Shown piece by piece: positions 9,292 through 18,689 of a stretch of DNA of 64,000 nt. The position numbers and the translations under genes are program-made. The stretch lies in NCBI GenBank assembly GCA_965226805.1, contig CBDDDW010000030.1, positions 62,001 through 126,000 on the forward strand, read 5' to 3'. Position 1 is the stretch's first letter. Each line of letters begins with the position of its first letter. The notes beneath the pieces are model-generated. The model searched no databases, was not told where the DNA came from, and saw nothing but the letters and a program-made list of their open reading frames with translations. The stretch comes from CBDDDW01 sp965226805 (GTDB lineage: Bacteria > Chloroflexota > Dehalococcoidia > Lucifugimonadales > JAGWBF01).

Positions 9292-9909
9292 CTAAAGCTC
9301 CTGCCTTCCCTGGAAGGCCCGGCTCAAGGTCAACTCGTCAGCATATTCAATGTCTCCCCCGACGGGCAGACCGCGTGCCAGGTGCGTCACCCGTATACCC
9401 AGGGGCGCGATGTAGCGCCGGATGTACATGGCGGTGGCTTCGCCCTCCACGGTGGGATTGGTGGCGATTATAACCTCTTTGACCGAGCCCTCGTTGAGCC
9501 GTGGGACCAGCTCCTTGAGCTTTAGGTCTTCCGGGCCGACTCCGTTGATCGGGGATATGACGCCCTGAAGTACGTGGTAAAGGCCCCTGTAGCAATGTGT
9601 GCGTTCCAGGGCCAGCACATCCAAGGGCTCCTCCACTACACAGATCTGGCCCCGATCCCGCCGCGAATCTGTGCAGACGGAGCAAGGGTCTATGTCGGTC
9701 AGATTCTGGCATTGAGAACAGAAGATAATCTTCTCTTTGACGCCCAGGACGGCCTCCGCGAGAGCGTGGGCTTCCTCTACGGGCAGCCGGATGATGTAAT
9801 ACGCCAGCCGTTGGGCGCTCTTGGGCCCGACCCCTGGCAGCTTATTCAGCTCTGTTATCAGGCGTGCCAGTGGTGGCGCGGCGGCTGAGGGGATGTGCTC
9901 GTTGGTCAT
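9292..9909 (-). CDS. recR: Recombination protein RecR
   Basis: A 205-residue RecR of standard length. The helix-hairpin-helix LNKLPGVGPKSAQRLAYYI lies at about 21-40. The zinc finger FCSQC...CSVC is at about 63-78. The Toprim domain has ICVVEEPLDVLALE and ATNPTVEGEATAMYI, and the C-terminal Walker B-like segment THLARGLPVGGDIEYAD is intact. It acts with RecO in the RecFOR gap-repair pathway. It sits between ybaB and recO, a common bacterial order (dnaX-ybaB-recR). Confidence 0.97.
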   Translation of the reverse strand: MTNEHIPSAAAPPLARLITELNKLPGVGPKSAQRLAYYIIRLPVEEAHALAEAVLGVKEKIIFCSQCQNLTDIDPCSVCTDSRRDRGQICVVEEPLDVLALERTHCYRGLYHVLQGVISPINGVGPEDLKLKELVPRLNEGSVKEVIIATNPTVEGEATAMYIRRYIAPLGIRVTHLARGLPVGGDIEYADELTLSRAFQGRQEL

Positions 9910-9921
9910 GCGGATGCTAGC

Positions 9922-10260
9922 TTAAGTCAGCCCCGGGATGTTCAGGCCGCCCGTGATGACGCTGAGTTTCTCCGAGGCCAACTCCTGAGACTTGGTCATG
10001 GCGTCGTTGACGGCGGCCGTCACCAGGTCCTGAAGCAGTTCCACGTCCTCCACGGCCTCGGGGGCTATCTCCACCGACTCGACGGTCTGCTTGCCGGTCA
10101 CTACCACTTTCACGACACCCCCGCCCGCGCTGCCTTCGACAGTCAGCGTCTCCAACTCTTCCTGCACTTTTTGGAGCATGGCCATTGGCTGCTGCATCTG
10201 GGCCTGGCCTTGTTGCCTCCCCTGCTGGCGCTGGGCCTGCCGCCGCATCTGCCTGTTCAT
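9922..10260 (-). CDS. YbaB/EbfC nucleoid-associated protein
   Basis: A 112-residue member of the YbaB/EbfC family, small DNA-binding proteins encoded between dnaX and recR in most bacteria. The core VEGSAGGGVVKVVVTGKQ and the SVEIAPEAVEDVELLQDLV segment are characteristic. The N-terminal 25 residues are unusually rich in Gln and Arg (RRQAQRQQGRQQGQAQMQQ), a low-complexity extension that could add nonspecific DNA contacts. Its start overlaps the dnaX stop by 4 bases, indicating translational coupling. Confidence 0.93.
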   Translation of the reverse strand: MNRQMRRQAQRQQGRQQGQAQMQQPMAMLQKVQEELETLTVEGSAGGGVVKVVVTGKQTVESVEIAPEAVEDVELLQDLVTAAVNDAMTKSQELASEKLSVITGGLNIPGLT

Positions 10261-12002
10261 CGCTCACGTTCCTCCACGATTCTTGCGCCCATGGTGATGG
10301 CCGCCCTCACCAGAGGACTCTGCGCGGACGTCGGAGTGACCCCGGCTCTCTCATCGCCCACCTGGATCAATCTCAATTGATAAGAGGAGCCCAGCACCTT
10401 GAGGACCGCCTCTTGCACAGCTTTCATTCCCTGGGGGTCGTCCAGCTCCTCTTGCATCCTCTCAAGATGAGAATTGTGGGCAAATCCCAGGAGAAGCGTG
10501 TCGTCCTCGATAGACTGGCTCTTGCAGCCGCGGAGGAGGGCGCCGAGATCGTAGCGCTTGCCTTTGCGCCGGCTCAGTGTCTTTACTAACGTGCCCCACC
10601 ATTCCTGTCCCGGCCCGCCGCCCACTCCGGCCGCTTCCTGACCTTCGGGTTCCTCGTCCTTGGGCGATGCCGGCCTTGGAGGTCCCGGGTCTTGGGATTC
10701 TGGTATGCCGCCTGATTGTGCCGGAGGCTGCCCCGTCTCCGCAGCCGGCATATCACTTTCTTGAAGAGCTTTGTTGCCTGACTGGGGGGCGCCCACTTGC
10801 GAAGCGCTGGCGGAGGCTGGTTCCCGTGTTGTGTCTCTGACTTCCTTCATGATTCGCTCAGGTGGCGTAGAGGAGACACGCGATGCTGGGCTAGGAGGGT
10901 CGGAGGGCGGAGCCTTTCTCCCCTCCGAATCCTCTATACAGGCTTCCACTACAGCCAGTTCCAGAGGCAACGATGAAGACACATTATGCTTCATGTTCGC
11001 CTCTCCCAGGAGCTTCAGCGATTTTAATACCCTGGCCGCTGTGGTCTTGGGGGCCAGGTCCTCCAGCTCCGCCAGCGTATCGGGGGCCAGGTCCAGAGAC
11101 TCCCTGGCGCCGTACTGGATCATGAGCACCGCTCGTATCAAGTCCACTGCCTGCCGATGCAGCTGCCGGAGGTCCAGCCCGTCCCAGGCGGCTCGGTTAA
11201 TGGTGGAGAGGGCGGCCGAGGCGTTCCCCATGAGGAGGTAGCGTACGAATTCCCTGGCCCGCTCTCCATGCCCGAGGCCCAATAGGTCGTAGACTTCTCG
11301 GATGCCGATGCGGTGGCCGCCGGACACTACAAGCTGTTCCGTGAGGTTCTCTGCATCCCTGAGACTGCCCCCCGCTGAGCGCGCAAGGGCTATAAGGGCG
11401 TCTCCCTCCGCTTCCACCCCTTCGTTGAGGCAGATTTCCTCGAGACGTCCCTTGATGGCATCTGAGGAGAGCCGCCGGAAGTCGAACCTTTGGCAGCGGG
11501 ATATGATTGTGGGGAGAATCTTGTGAGGCTCGGTAGTGCACAAGACAAAAATGGCGTGAGCAGGTGGCTCCTCGAGTGTCTTCAGGAAGGCGTTGGAGGC
11601 ATGCTCGGTGAGCATGTGGGCTTCGTCTATGATGTAGACTTTGTACCCACCCTCGGCCGGAGACAGGTTCACCTTGTCCCGGATATTGCGAATTTCGTCG
11701 ATGCCTCTGTTGCTGGCGGCATCCAGCTCGATCAGGTCTATGAAGCTTGCCTCGTTTATGGCCAGGCATGGTGGGCAGCTGTTGCAGGGGTCGCCGTCCT
11801 CGGGGCTACGGCAGTTGACGGCCTTGGCCAGGAGCCGGGCCGAGCTGGTCTTGCCTGTGCCTCGGGGACCACAGAATAGATAGGAGTGGGCGACGCGACT
11901 CTGCTTAACTGCTTCGCGGAGAGTAGTCGTGACGTGGTCCTGCCCGACCAGATCGCGGAAATTCTGAGGGCGCCACTTCCGGTAATAGACCTGGAAGGCC
12001 AT
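10257..12002 (-). CDS. dnaX: DNA polymerase III subunits gamma/tau
   Basis: A 581-residue clamp-loader ATPase. Walker A GPRGTGKTSSARLLAKAVNC (about 45-64), the zinc module with Cys at about 64, 73, 76 and 79, Walker B VYIIDEAHMLT, and sensor 1 FVLCTTEPHKILPTIISRCQ are all present. Domain III is followed by a Pro/Ser/Ala-rich linker (about 390-475) and a C-terminal tau-like region, so the product is full length. I did not see an obvious slippery sequence for making a short gamma form. The ATG directly abuts the ybeY stop (0-nt spacing). Confidence 0.96.
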   Translation of the reverse strand: MAFQVYYRKWRPQNFRDLVGQDHVTTTLREAVKQSRVAHSYLFCGPRGTGKTSSARLLAKAVNCRSPEDGDPCNSCPPCLAINEASFIDLIELDAASNRGIDEIRNIRDKVNLSPAEGGYKVYIIDEAHMLTEHASNAFLKTLEEPPAHAIFVLCTTEPHKILPTIISRCQRFDFRRLSSDAIKGRLEEICLNEGVEAEGDALIALARSAGGSLRDAENLTEQLVVSGGHRIGIREVYDLLGLGHGERAREFVRYLLMGNASAALSTINRAAWDGLDLRQLHRQAVDLIRAVLMIQYGARESLDLAPDTLAELEDLAPKTTAARVLKSLKLLGEANMKHNVSSSLPLELAVVEACIEDSEGRKAPPSDPPSPASRVSSTPPERIMKEVRDTTREPASASASQVGAPQSGNKALQESDMPAAETGQPPAQSGGIPESQDPGPPRPASPKDEEPEGQEAAGVGGGPGQEWWGTLVKTLSRRKGKRYDLGALLRGCKSQSIEDDTLLLGFAHNSHLERMQEELDDPQGMKAVQEAVLKVLGSSYQLRLIQVGDERAGVTPTSAQSPLVRAAITMGARIVEERER

Positions 12003-12524
12003 CTAACCCTCTGCCTGGGAGAATAGACTCGACAGGATCCCCCTCTGCTTGGCGTCCATCGCGGCTTTTTCATCGGGCTCCACGTGGTCGAATCCCAGGA
12101 GGTGTAGCACGCCGTGTACTATGAGCAGGGCGAGTTCCCTCTTCAACCCACTATCTCCCGCGTCCGCCTGGCGGGCCGCTTGAGGATAGGAGATGACTAC
12201 CTCCCCCAGATGCCGCGCCTCCAGGGCCGGAACGATGAAAGGCGCCTCTCCCGCGGCTCGTGGGGGCGCCTCTCCTTCCCAGTGGCCAGGGTGCGAGTCG
12301 GAGAAAGCGAGCACGTCCGTAACCTCGTCCAGGCCGCGATAGTCTTTGTTGAGGTGGCGTATCGTGTCGTCGTCAGCTATCGCAAGACTTAGCTGGCAGT
12401 TTTCGTGGGGGAGAGTCCGATCCAGGACCGAAGCAACGACGCTCCGCATCCATCCCTTGGAGATCGGGCTCTTTACGGGCTCCAGTATATTGATGTCCAC
12501 CCGTCGCTTCGTCTTCGTGGTCAC
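12003..12524 (-). CDS. ybeY: Endoribonuclease YbeY
   Basis: A 173-residue YbeY, the single-strand endoribonuclease involved in 16S rRNA maturation and ribosome quality control. The zinc-binding motif HGVLHLLGFDH near residue 130 and the preceding YRGLDEVTDVLAFS are diagnostic. A GTG at 12524 is chosen as the start: CAGGAG lies 9 nt upstream and the homologous region begins just after it (RRVDINI). A longer frame from 12632 adds 36 non-conserved residues and overlaps the upstream gene. Upstream, a GGAGAACGRCGGG unit occurs twice. It leads the ybeY-dnaX-ybaB-recR-recO run. Confidence 0.93.
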   Translation of the reverse strand: MTTKTKRRVDINILEPVKSPISKGWMRSVVASVLDRTLPHENCQLSLAIADDDTIRHLNKDYRGLDEVTDVLAFSDSHPGHWEGEAPPRAAGEAPFIVPALEARHLGEVVISYPQAARQADAGDSGLKRELALLIVHGVLHLLGFDHVEPDEKAAMDAKQRGILSSLFSQAEG

Positions 12525-12618
12525 CCGTCGTTCTCCTGTATGGGCCCGCCGTTCTCCCGCATGGGAATGATAGCACAGGGCCCTAATGCCTTCAAGGAAG
12601 TCCGGTCGCCGGGTAGGC

Positions 12619-13944
12619 TCACCGCCCAGCACTCTGGCCGACGCCGGCTAACGGCCTTGTAGCGGCGGTGTCTGGCCGTTGAGACAGGTAGTTCTGGAAC
12701 TCCTGGTAGCTGCCGAACCCGGCAACCGTCTTGATAAAGTCTCCCAATGAGTCGGTGATGCTCCGCAGCTGCTGGACCTCGTCGCCGATCGGGCTCACCG
12801 AGGCTGGGCTGGTGGCGTAAGTGCCATGAAACGCGAAGTAGGCCTGGTTGAGCTTTCGAATAAGGAATCCGTTCTCAGCAAATAGGAGGCGCCGCTCCTC
12901 CATGTAAGCCTCCGCCTCCTCCACCTTTCCTTCCGCCAGTAGCTCATCAGTCCCGACCCGGGTCCGACGCATCTCCTCACCGAATTCGAAGCGTCCTTCT
13001 TCCTGGTCTTCCGTATCATCATCATCATCCACTGTGGACTCTTCATCGGAGGTTGGGTCTTCGTCTGCCGACTTACCGGTTATGGCCTGGTAGACGCGTT
13101 CTCCCAGCTCCTCGCCCGCCACGTCCGCGGCAGTCTCGTTGAGCGTACGCATCTCAGCGCCGTCGAAGATGTTCCAGCCCAGGGGCCGAAAGAACCAGTA
13201 GGTGTGTAGCCACTCATGAGCAGCGATGACCGAGGCACTCTTAAGGGACAGCCCATCCCTGACGATGGTCGGGTACGTGGCTATACCGCCAATTCCCTCT
13301 ACAAGGGCCGCTAGGTCCTGCTCTAGGAAGATCTTGTCCTCGAGCGCCTCCATCTCCTGCACGCTCATATCCGGTTCCAGTAGCCGATCAGTCCTCCGGT
13401 CGATTCTGTCCCTCGGAGAGATCACAAGGACTTTTGGGGCGCGGGCCAGGACTAGGTCCACCGGAGGGAAGATGAGCCCTATCCGGAAGGAGATACCCTC
13501 CTCCTCGAGGACGGCGCTGATTTCAGACTCCAGCGTCTCTTCTACTCCGGGTTTCAAACGTGATCGCCTCTTCTCGAGTTCCTTCATGCGGTCCGTCAAG
13601 GCGACAGCTGCGTTATTCGGGTCCACTGCCGCAATTGAGAGCCGCCCGTTGGTGCGGGGGAGACTTGCGAGCTGATGTTCAAGCGAGCTGATCTCCTCGC
13701 TTAGCTCGAAGAACCTCAGCACGTCGATTACCCGTTCTTCGCGGCTGCGAGAGTTCCACGGCAGGAAACTCTTCAGTTTATGCACCCATTTGTCCGGTAG
13801 ATTGGTGAGCTCCCACTTCAACAGATCATATCGGTGGGGGGACGCTGCTAATCCGATCGGGGAAAGGCGAAGCCCGCCGCTGCCTCCAAAGAGGAGAAGA
13901 AGAGAGAGGACAAGAATTACCGAGGGTTTTTTCAGCCTGCCCAT
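12619..13944 (-). CDS. Membrane-anchored HExxH protein, putative metallopeptidase
   Basis: A 441-residue protein I cannot assign to a named family. Residues 7-26 form a hydrophobic signal or anchor segment (VILVLSLLLLFGGSG). Around residue 236, IAAHEWLHTYWFF contains the HExxH zinc signature, and about 25 residues on, NETAADVAGEELG supplies acidic residues of a gluzincin-like third ligand (ExxxD). An unusually acidic stretch (DEESTVDDDDDTEDQEEG) lies at about 306-323, probably a calcium-binding or flexible linker, followed by a helical C-terminus. Extracytoplasmic proteolysis is an inference from these motifs. It is the first gene of the minus-strand block and diverges from the EF-G gene. Confidence 0.7.
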   Translation of the reverse strand: MGRLKKPSVILVLSLLLLFGGSGGLRLSPIGLAASPHRYDLLKWELTNLPDKWVHKLKSFLPWNSRSREERVIDVLRFFELSEEISSLEHQLASLPRTNGRLSIAAVDPNNAAVALTDRMKELEKRRSRLKPGVEETLESEISAVLEEEGISFRIGLIFPPVDLVLARAPKVLVISPRDRIDRRTDRLLEPDMSVQEMEALEDKIFLEQDLAALVEGIGGIATYPTIVRDGLSLKSASVIAAHEWLHTYWFFRPLGWNIFDGAEMRTLNETAADVAGEELGERVYQAITGKSADEDPTSDEESTVDDDDDTEDQEEGRFEFGEEMRRTRVGTDELLAEGKVEEAEAYMEERRLLFAENGFLIRKLNQAYFAFHGTYATSPASVSPIGDEVQQLRSITDSLGDFIKTVAGFGSYQEFQNYLSQRPDTAATRPLAGVGQSAGR

Positions 13945-14144
13945 GTGCCTGAAATCAGCATAACATAGGCGCTGCTAATCGAGCTGGTAGAGACGCGCCC
14001 GTAATGTCCCGGAGTTGCGTTTGACGACTGCTTGTCGCTACAATATGGCATCGAGGGGAGAACCTTAGAGTGTGGATACGCTGGCCCACTCCTGGTTAAA
14101 TCTCGAGGTGTCGTATTCTTTTTATGGCGAATGGAGGTATCCGT

Positions 14145-16190
14145 ATGGCTGACGTTGATAAGCTACGCAACATCACCCTGCTGTCCCACAGTGGGGCCGG
14201 AAAGACCTCCCTCTGTGAAGCGATACTGTTTAATTGCCAAGCAACGACCCGCTTAGGCAAAGTCGATGATGGCAACACGGTGTCCGATTATGAGCCGGAA
14301 GAGGTAAAGCGCAGGGGCAGTATTCAGACTTCCTTGATACCCTGCAGCCTGAACGACAGTAAGGTGAACTTCCTCGACACACCTGGCTACGACGATTTTG
14401 TTTCGGAGGTCATGTCCGCACTTAGAGCGGCCGAAGGGGCCATAATCGTAGTGGCTGCCTCCTCTGGGGTGGAGGTGGGGACTGAGAGAGCCTGGCAGCG
14501 GTGTGAGGAAGCCGGGATTCCGAGGATATTCTTCATCAATAAGATGGACCGGGAGAACGCCGACTTTCACCGCTCTCTCGAGAGCATCCAGGGCAAGTTT
14601 GGACGCATGTGTGTTCCGTTTCAGGTTCCAATAGGATCGGAGCAGAGCTTCAAGGGGATAGTCGATCTACTTAACCCACCGGGCCAGGTCCCGGACGAAG
14701 TGGCGGACGAAGTGCAGAGCGCCAGGGAGCGGCTGATCGAGGCGGTGGCGGAGACCGACGACGGTCTGGCCACCAAGTATCTGGAGGAGGGAGCCCTTTC
14801 CGACGAGGAGATCGCCCTCGGCGTGCGAAAGGCAGTCCTCTCGGGCGATATCGTGCCGGTCCTGGCAGGCTCGGCCACGATGAATCTAGGGGTCCAAGAG
14901 CTATTCAAGGCCGCTGTTGACTACCTGCCGTCCCCCTTGGCGGGAAAGCGTGTGACCGCGATGGCCTCCTCTGAGGGAGAGGCGGACGAGATCGCGCCAG
15001 AACCAGACTCCCCGCTGGCTGCCTTCGTCTTCAAGACCACTGCGGACCCCTTCGTCGGCAAGCTGTCCATCTTCCGGGTGTTCCGAGGTAGGCTCAAGGC
15101 CAACTCGGAGATTTGGAACGAGTCCAGGAAGCAGATGGAGCGCGTAGGCTCTGTTTACGTCCTCCGGGGCAAGACACAGGAGCAGGTACAGGAGGTCAGT
15201 GCCGGGGACATTGGAGCCATAGCGAAGCTGACGGCTACTGTTACCGGAGACACCCTGTGTCAACGGGACACTCCCCTGGAGTTCGAGCCCATAAAATTCC
15301 CCGTTGGGTACCATAGCATGGCAGTCTATCCCAAGACTAAGGCCGACGTGGACAAGATGTCCATGGCCATTAGCCGCATCGCCGAAGAGGACCCCAGCTT
15401 ACGGATAACCCGGGAGCAAGATACTTCCGAGGTCCTGGTGTCGGGTCTGGGTGACACCCACGTCGAGGTGGCAATGGAGAGAGTGCGCCGAAAGTTCGGC
15501 ACGGACCTGGAGTTGCAGCAACCAAAGGTGGCATATAGAGAGACTATAACAAGCGTCATCCGCTCGGAGTACAAGCACAAGAAGCAGACGGGCGGCCATG
15601 GCCAGTACGGACATGTCGTTCTTCGGCTCGAGCCCCAGGAGCGGGGTCAGGGTTTCGCATTTGGCGCTGAGGTTGTCGGCGGGTCCGTGCCCAAAGAGTA
15701 CATACCATCCGTAGAGAAGGGTATCCTGAAAGTTCTTCAGGAGGGCGTACTCGCAGGGTATCCGGTGGTGGACTTGAAGGCTGTCCTGTGCGACGGAAGC
15801 TTCCACGACGTGGACTCGTCTGGCATCGCCTTCGAGATAGCCGGCTCCAACGCCTTTCGGAAAGGGGTTGTGGAAGCTCAGCCGCAGCTCCTTGAGCCCA
15901 TCATGAGACTGATCGTGACTGTTCCAGATAGCTTTAACGGCGACGTGATGGGCGACTTGAACGGCAAGAGAGGGCGAATAATTGGGTTGACCCCCGAGGG
16001 AGGAGAAACGGTCATCGAATCCGAGGCGCCTCAAGGGGAGATCCTCAGATACGCAACGGACTTGCGCTCGATGACCCAGGGTCGAGGGAGCTACACGGTG
16101 GAGTTCAGCCACTACGAACCGATGCCTCAACCCCTCTCCCAGAAGGTAATCGAAGGGGCCAGGAAAGCCAAGGAAGCGGTCAAAGCCTAG
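14145..16190 (+). CDS. EF-G-like translational GTPase (FusA paralogue)
   Basis: A 681-residue protein with the five-domain layout of elongation factor G. G1 is SHSGAGKTSLCEA (residues 13-25), G3 DTPGYDDF, G4 NKMDRENADF. The C-terminal part has the domain IV GGHGQYGHVVLRLEP and domain V DSFNGDVMGDLNGKRGRIIG blocks. G1 reads SHSGAGKT rather than the canonical AHIDAGKT, which marks the EF-G-like paralogue group that includes proteins without a proven translocation role. The ATG at 14145 is preferred because GGAGG sits 8 nt upstream; an ATG 21 bases earlier lacks a site. No rpsL/rpsG/tuf neighbours are present, again unlike housekeeping fusA. Confidence 0.92.
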   Translation: MADVDKLRNITLLSHSGAGKTSLCEAILFNCQATTRLGKVDDGNTVSDYEPEEVKRRGSIQTSLIPCSLNDSKVNFLDTPGYDDFVSEVMSALRAAEGAIIVVAASSGVEVGTERAWQRCEEAGIPRIFFINKMDRENADFHRSLESIQGKFGRMCVPFQVPIGSEQSFKGIVDLLNPPGQVPDEVADEVQSARERLIEAVAETDDGLATKYLEEGALSDEEIALGVRKAVLSGDIVPVLAGSATMNLGVQELFKAAVDYLPSPLAGKRVTAMASSEGEADEIAPEPDSPLAAFVFKTTADPFVGKLSIFRVFRGRLKANSEIWNESRKQMERVGSVYVLRGKTQEQVQEVSAGDIGAIAKLTATVTGDTLCQRDTPLEFEPIKFPVGYHSMAVYPKTKADVDKMSMAISRIAEEDPSLRITREQDTSEVLVSGLGDTHVEVAMERVRRKFGTDLELQQPKVAYRETITSVIRSEYKHKKQTGGHGQYGHVVLRLEPQERGQGFAFGAEVVGGSVPKEYIPSVEKGILKVLQEGVLAGYPVVDLKAVLCDGSFHDVDSSGIAFEIAGSNAFRKGVVEAQPQLLEPIMRLIVTVPDSFNGDVMGDLNGKRGRIIGLTPEGGETVIESEAPQGEILRYATDLRSMTQGRGSYTVEFSHYEPMPQPLSQKVIEGARKAKEAVKA

Positions 16191-16391
16191 CGGCCAAAAG
16201 AAGCATGGCCGGCGGAGATGGGTCGCATCCGGAACTGGGAGCACTCTGCCCTGAATTGATCCATCAGTGTGGCTGTCAGTGACTCGGGAATTGTCCCACC
16301 GGATGAGCCTTGGTACCGATGATTCGCCTGAGTCGCACCCCCTGCCTCCATCGGGACGCTCAGGAAGCTCGGGGCTCATGGAGCGGTAAGA

Positions 16392-17792
16392 ATGCCTGGA
16401 CCGACACGTCCCAAGACTATCGGACATCTGCGGCAAAGTCACTACAAGGTCCTGCCGGTGCGTGAAGAGCTGCGCAAGAATCTGATGGTCAAGCTCAGGA
16501 AACGAGAGCCGCTTTTTCCGGGAATAGTTGGTTTTCAGGACTCGGTGATACCCCAAATCCAGAACGCGATACTCGCGGGCCAGGACATCGTGCTCCTTGG
16601 AGAGCGCGGCCAGGCCAAATCCCGCCTCATCCGTCACATGGTCAGCCTGCTGGATGAAGAAGTACCCGCGATCGCGGGCTGTGAGATAAACGACAACCCC
16701 TACGCTCCAATCTGCAAGGCGTGCCGTCTCAAGGTGCAGGAGGACGGGAACCGTGTGGAGATCGACTGGCTGCCCAGGGATGCCAGGTACTCCGAGAAGT
16801 TGGCCACTCCCGACATCTCTATCGCAGATCTTATAGGGGAGATCGATCCCATCAGGGTAGCCGAAGGGCGTTACTTGTCTGACGAGCTAACCCTCCACTT
16901 CGGACTGATCCCCCGTACTCACCGGGGAATATTCTCCATCAACGAACTGCCGGACCTCGCCGAGCGCATCCAGGTAGGAATGTTCAACCTGATGGAGGAG
17001 CGGGACGTGCAGATCAAGGGCTATCGAATTCACCTGCCCCTGGACGTGTACGTGGTCGCCACCGCCAACCCGGAGGACTATACCAACCGTGGCCGGATTA
17101 TCACGCCTTTGAAGGACAGGTACGGGGCCCAGATACGGACCCACTACCCCAGGACCATTGAGGACGAGATCGCCATAATGGAGCAGGAACGCGCCCGTTT
17201 CCCTAACGAGAAAAACATAACAACCCCCGAATATATGAAAGAGGTGGTCGCGGAGATCACGGCCCTGGCCCGACGCAGTCCCGAGATTAACCAGCGTTCG
17301 GGCGTCAGCGTGAGGGTTTCGATCGCCAACTACGAGACGGTCATCAGCAACGCTCTACGCAGGGCGATAATCCAGGGCGAAAAGAAGGCGAGTCCCCGGA
17401 TAACGGACCTCCCCTACATTGTGGCCTCTTTCGCAGGGAAGATAGAGCTGGAGACCTTTGAAGACGGACGAGAGTCCAAGATCATGGAGGACCTGACCAA
17501 GAAGGCTGTTCTCAGCGTTTTTGGAAAGTATTTCGATGTCGGAGAGCTGGAAAGAGTAGTCGATCAATTCAAGCAGGGTACGAGGGTGGAGACAGGAAGC
17601 CATAAGCGCTCCAGGGAATACGTGAAGCTGCTGGACCAGATCGATGGCCTCTCCGAGGCGATAAGCCGCTTGGGGGCCGGCGAAGGCTCTGAGTCGGTCG
17701 CCTGCGCCACCGAGTTTGTTCTTGAGGGTCTCCACCTGAATCGGAGGCTGAACCGCGACCGGGTGGGGGATGGGTTTCGCTATAGAGGTTAG
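16392..17792 (+). CDS. MoxR/ChlI-type AAA+ ATPase
   Basis: A 466-residue AAA+ protein related to the magnesium-chelatase ChlI/MoxR clade. Walker A LLGERGQAKSR lies at about 69-79, Walker B-like GIFSINELPDLAERIQVGM at about 185, and the sensor/insert segment VVATANPEDYTNRGRIITPL with DRYGAQI follows. A Cys cluster (GCEINDNP, CKAC at about 98-113) may bind metal. Such ATPases normally work with a von Willebrand factor A protein encoded next door to remodel or insert metal into a target. Here the following gene is a scramblase-like protein and no VWA gene is present. The substrate is unknown. Confidence 0.85.
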   Translation: MPGPTRPKTIGHLRQSHYKVLPVREELRKNLMVKLRKREPLFPGIVGFQDSVIPQIQNAILAGQDIVLLGERGQAKSRLIRHMVSLLDEEVPAIAGCEINDNPYAPICKACRLKVQEDGNRVEIDWLPRDARYSEKLATPDISIADLIGEIDPIRVAEGRYLSDELTLHFGLIPRTHRGIFSINELPDLAERIQVGMFNLMEERDVQIKGYRIHLPLDVYVVATANPEDYTNRGRIITPLKDRYGAQIRTHYPRTIEDEIAIMEQERARFPNEKNITTPEYMKEVVAEITALARRSPEINQRSGVSVRVSIANYETVISNALRRAIIQGEKKASPRITDLPYIVASFAGKIELETFEDGRESKIMEDLTKKAVLSVFGKYFDVGELERVVDQFKQGTRVETGSHKRSREYVKLLDQIDGLSEAISRLGAGEGSESVACATEFVLEGLHLNRRLNRDRVGDGFRYRG

Positions 17793-17868
17793 TTGGGTCC
17801 ATTCGGCCAGGACCTTCTAACGCCACCGTCAGCATTGTCGGTAGCGCTGTGACAGGGGGGCTGAATCC

Positions 17869-18486
17869 ATGCTCGAAGCATACGAAACTCTTACCGTCCG
17901 CCAAGAAGTAGAGATGCTCCAGGCTTTCACAGGCCTGGAGACGGAGAATCGCTACAGGATACTTGACTCCAGCGGCAGCGATGTATTGTTCGCGTACGAG
18001 GAGTCGGGTTTTATAGCCCGTCTCCTCCTGCGTAGCCACAGGCCCTTGACCATCAAGATCGTAAATAACGACGGGGAGCCCCAGCTCGTCGCCCGCCGAA
18101 GGTTCTTCTGGTTCTTCTCTCACCTGGAGATGTTCGCCCCTGATGGGGGCGTCCTCGGCCGTATGCAGCGTCGGTTCAAGCTCCTCGGGCGCAGGTTCGA
18201 CCTGTACGATGCGGACGGACATGTTGGGCACGTCGAAGGGCCACTATTCAGGCCCAACACCTTTTGGCTGCGACGAGACGGCGTGGATTCGATGAAGATT
18301 ACCAAGAGATGGAGCGGAGCGGCGAAGGAGATGTTCACTGCCGCCGACAATTTTCAAATCGAGTTCACGGACTCCACGTTATCCGAGTCGATGCGCTGGC
18401 TGAGCCTGGGTGTGGCGTTCTCGATAGACCTGGACTTCTTCGAAAACCGTGGTGGTGGAGGCCTGCCGCTTGGCGTTGGTGGTTAG
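17869..18486 (+). CDS. LURP-one/phospholipid scramblase-like protein
   Basis: A 205-residue protein with the twelve-stranded tubby-like barrel pattern of the LURP-one/scramblase superfamily: LTVRQEVEMLQAFTGLETENRYRIL near the start, then repeated short beta segments (FAYEESGFIARLLLRSHRPL; RRFKLLGRRFDLYDADGHVGHVEG). The C-terminus (MRWLSLGVAFSIDLDFFENR) resembles the terminal helix of these proteins. Bacterial members have no proven activity. It follows the AAA+ gene by 76 bp on the same strand and may share its transcript. Confidence 0.75.
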   Translation: MLEAYETLTVRQEVEMLQAFTGLETENRYRILDSSGSDVLFAYEESGFIARLLLRSHRPLTIKIVNNDGEPQLVARRRFFWFFSHLEMFAPDGGVLGRMQRRFKLLGRRFDLYDADGHVGHVEGPLFRPNTFWLRRDGVDSMKITKRWSGAAKEMFTAADNFQIEFTDSTLSESMRWLSLGVAFSIDLDFFENRGGGGLPLGVGG

Positions 18487-18603
18487 TGGACACGGCTTTT
18501 AGGTGTCCCGAATCTATCTCGCAGAGCCCCATGCCGGTCCTCACCGCAGTCCTTCCCCAGGGGAGAGAATACTGATCGGCCGCCCTGCTCTGAACCCATG
18601 ACT

Positions 18604-18631
18604 CTTGCATCCCAGCGGAATATGCTATAAT
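18604..18631 (+). promoter_or_regulatory. Sigma-70-type promoter upstream of htpX
   Basis: A perfect TATAAT (18626-18631) is preceded by CTTGCA (18604-18609) with a 16-bp spacer. Transcription from here would give a leader of about 50 nt before the htpX ATG at 18690. It suggests that htpX is controlled separately from the AAA+/LURP genes. Confidence 0.5.
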
Positions 18632-18689
18632 GGATTTAGGGTCCCAATTCGATACGAGATGAGCAAGGATTGGGCAAGGAAACTAGACT

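Noticed and set aside
15399..16637. 412-codon minus-strand frame over the EF-G gene
   Set aside because: Antisense of a well-conserved GTPase; low-complexity translation and no start signal.
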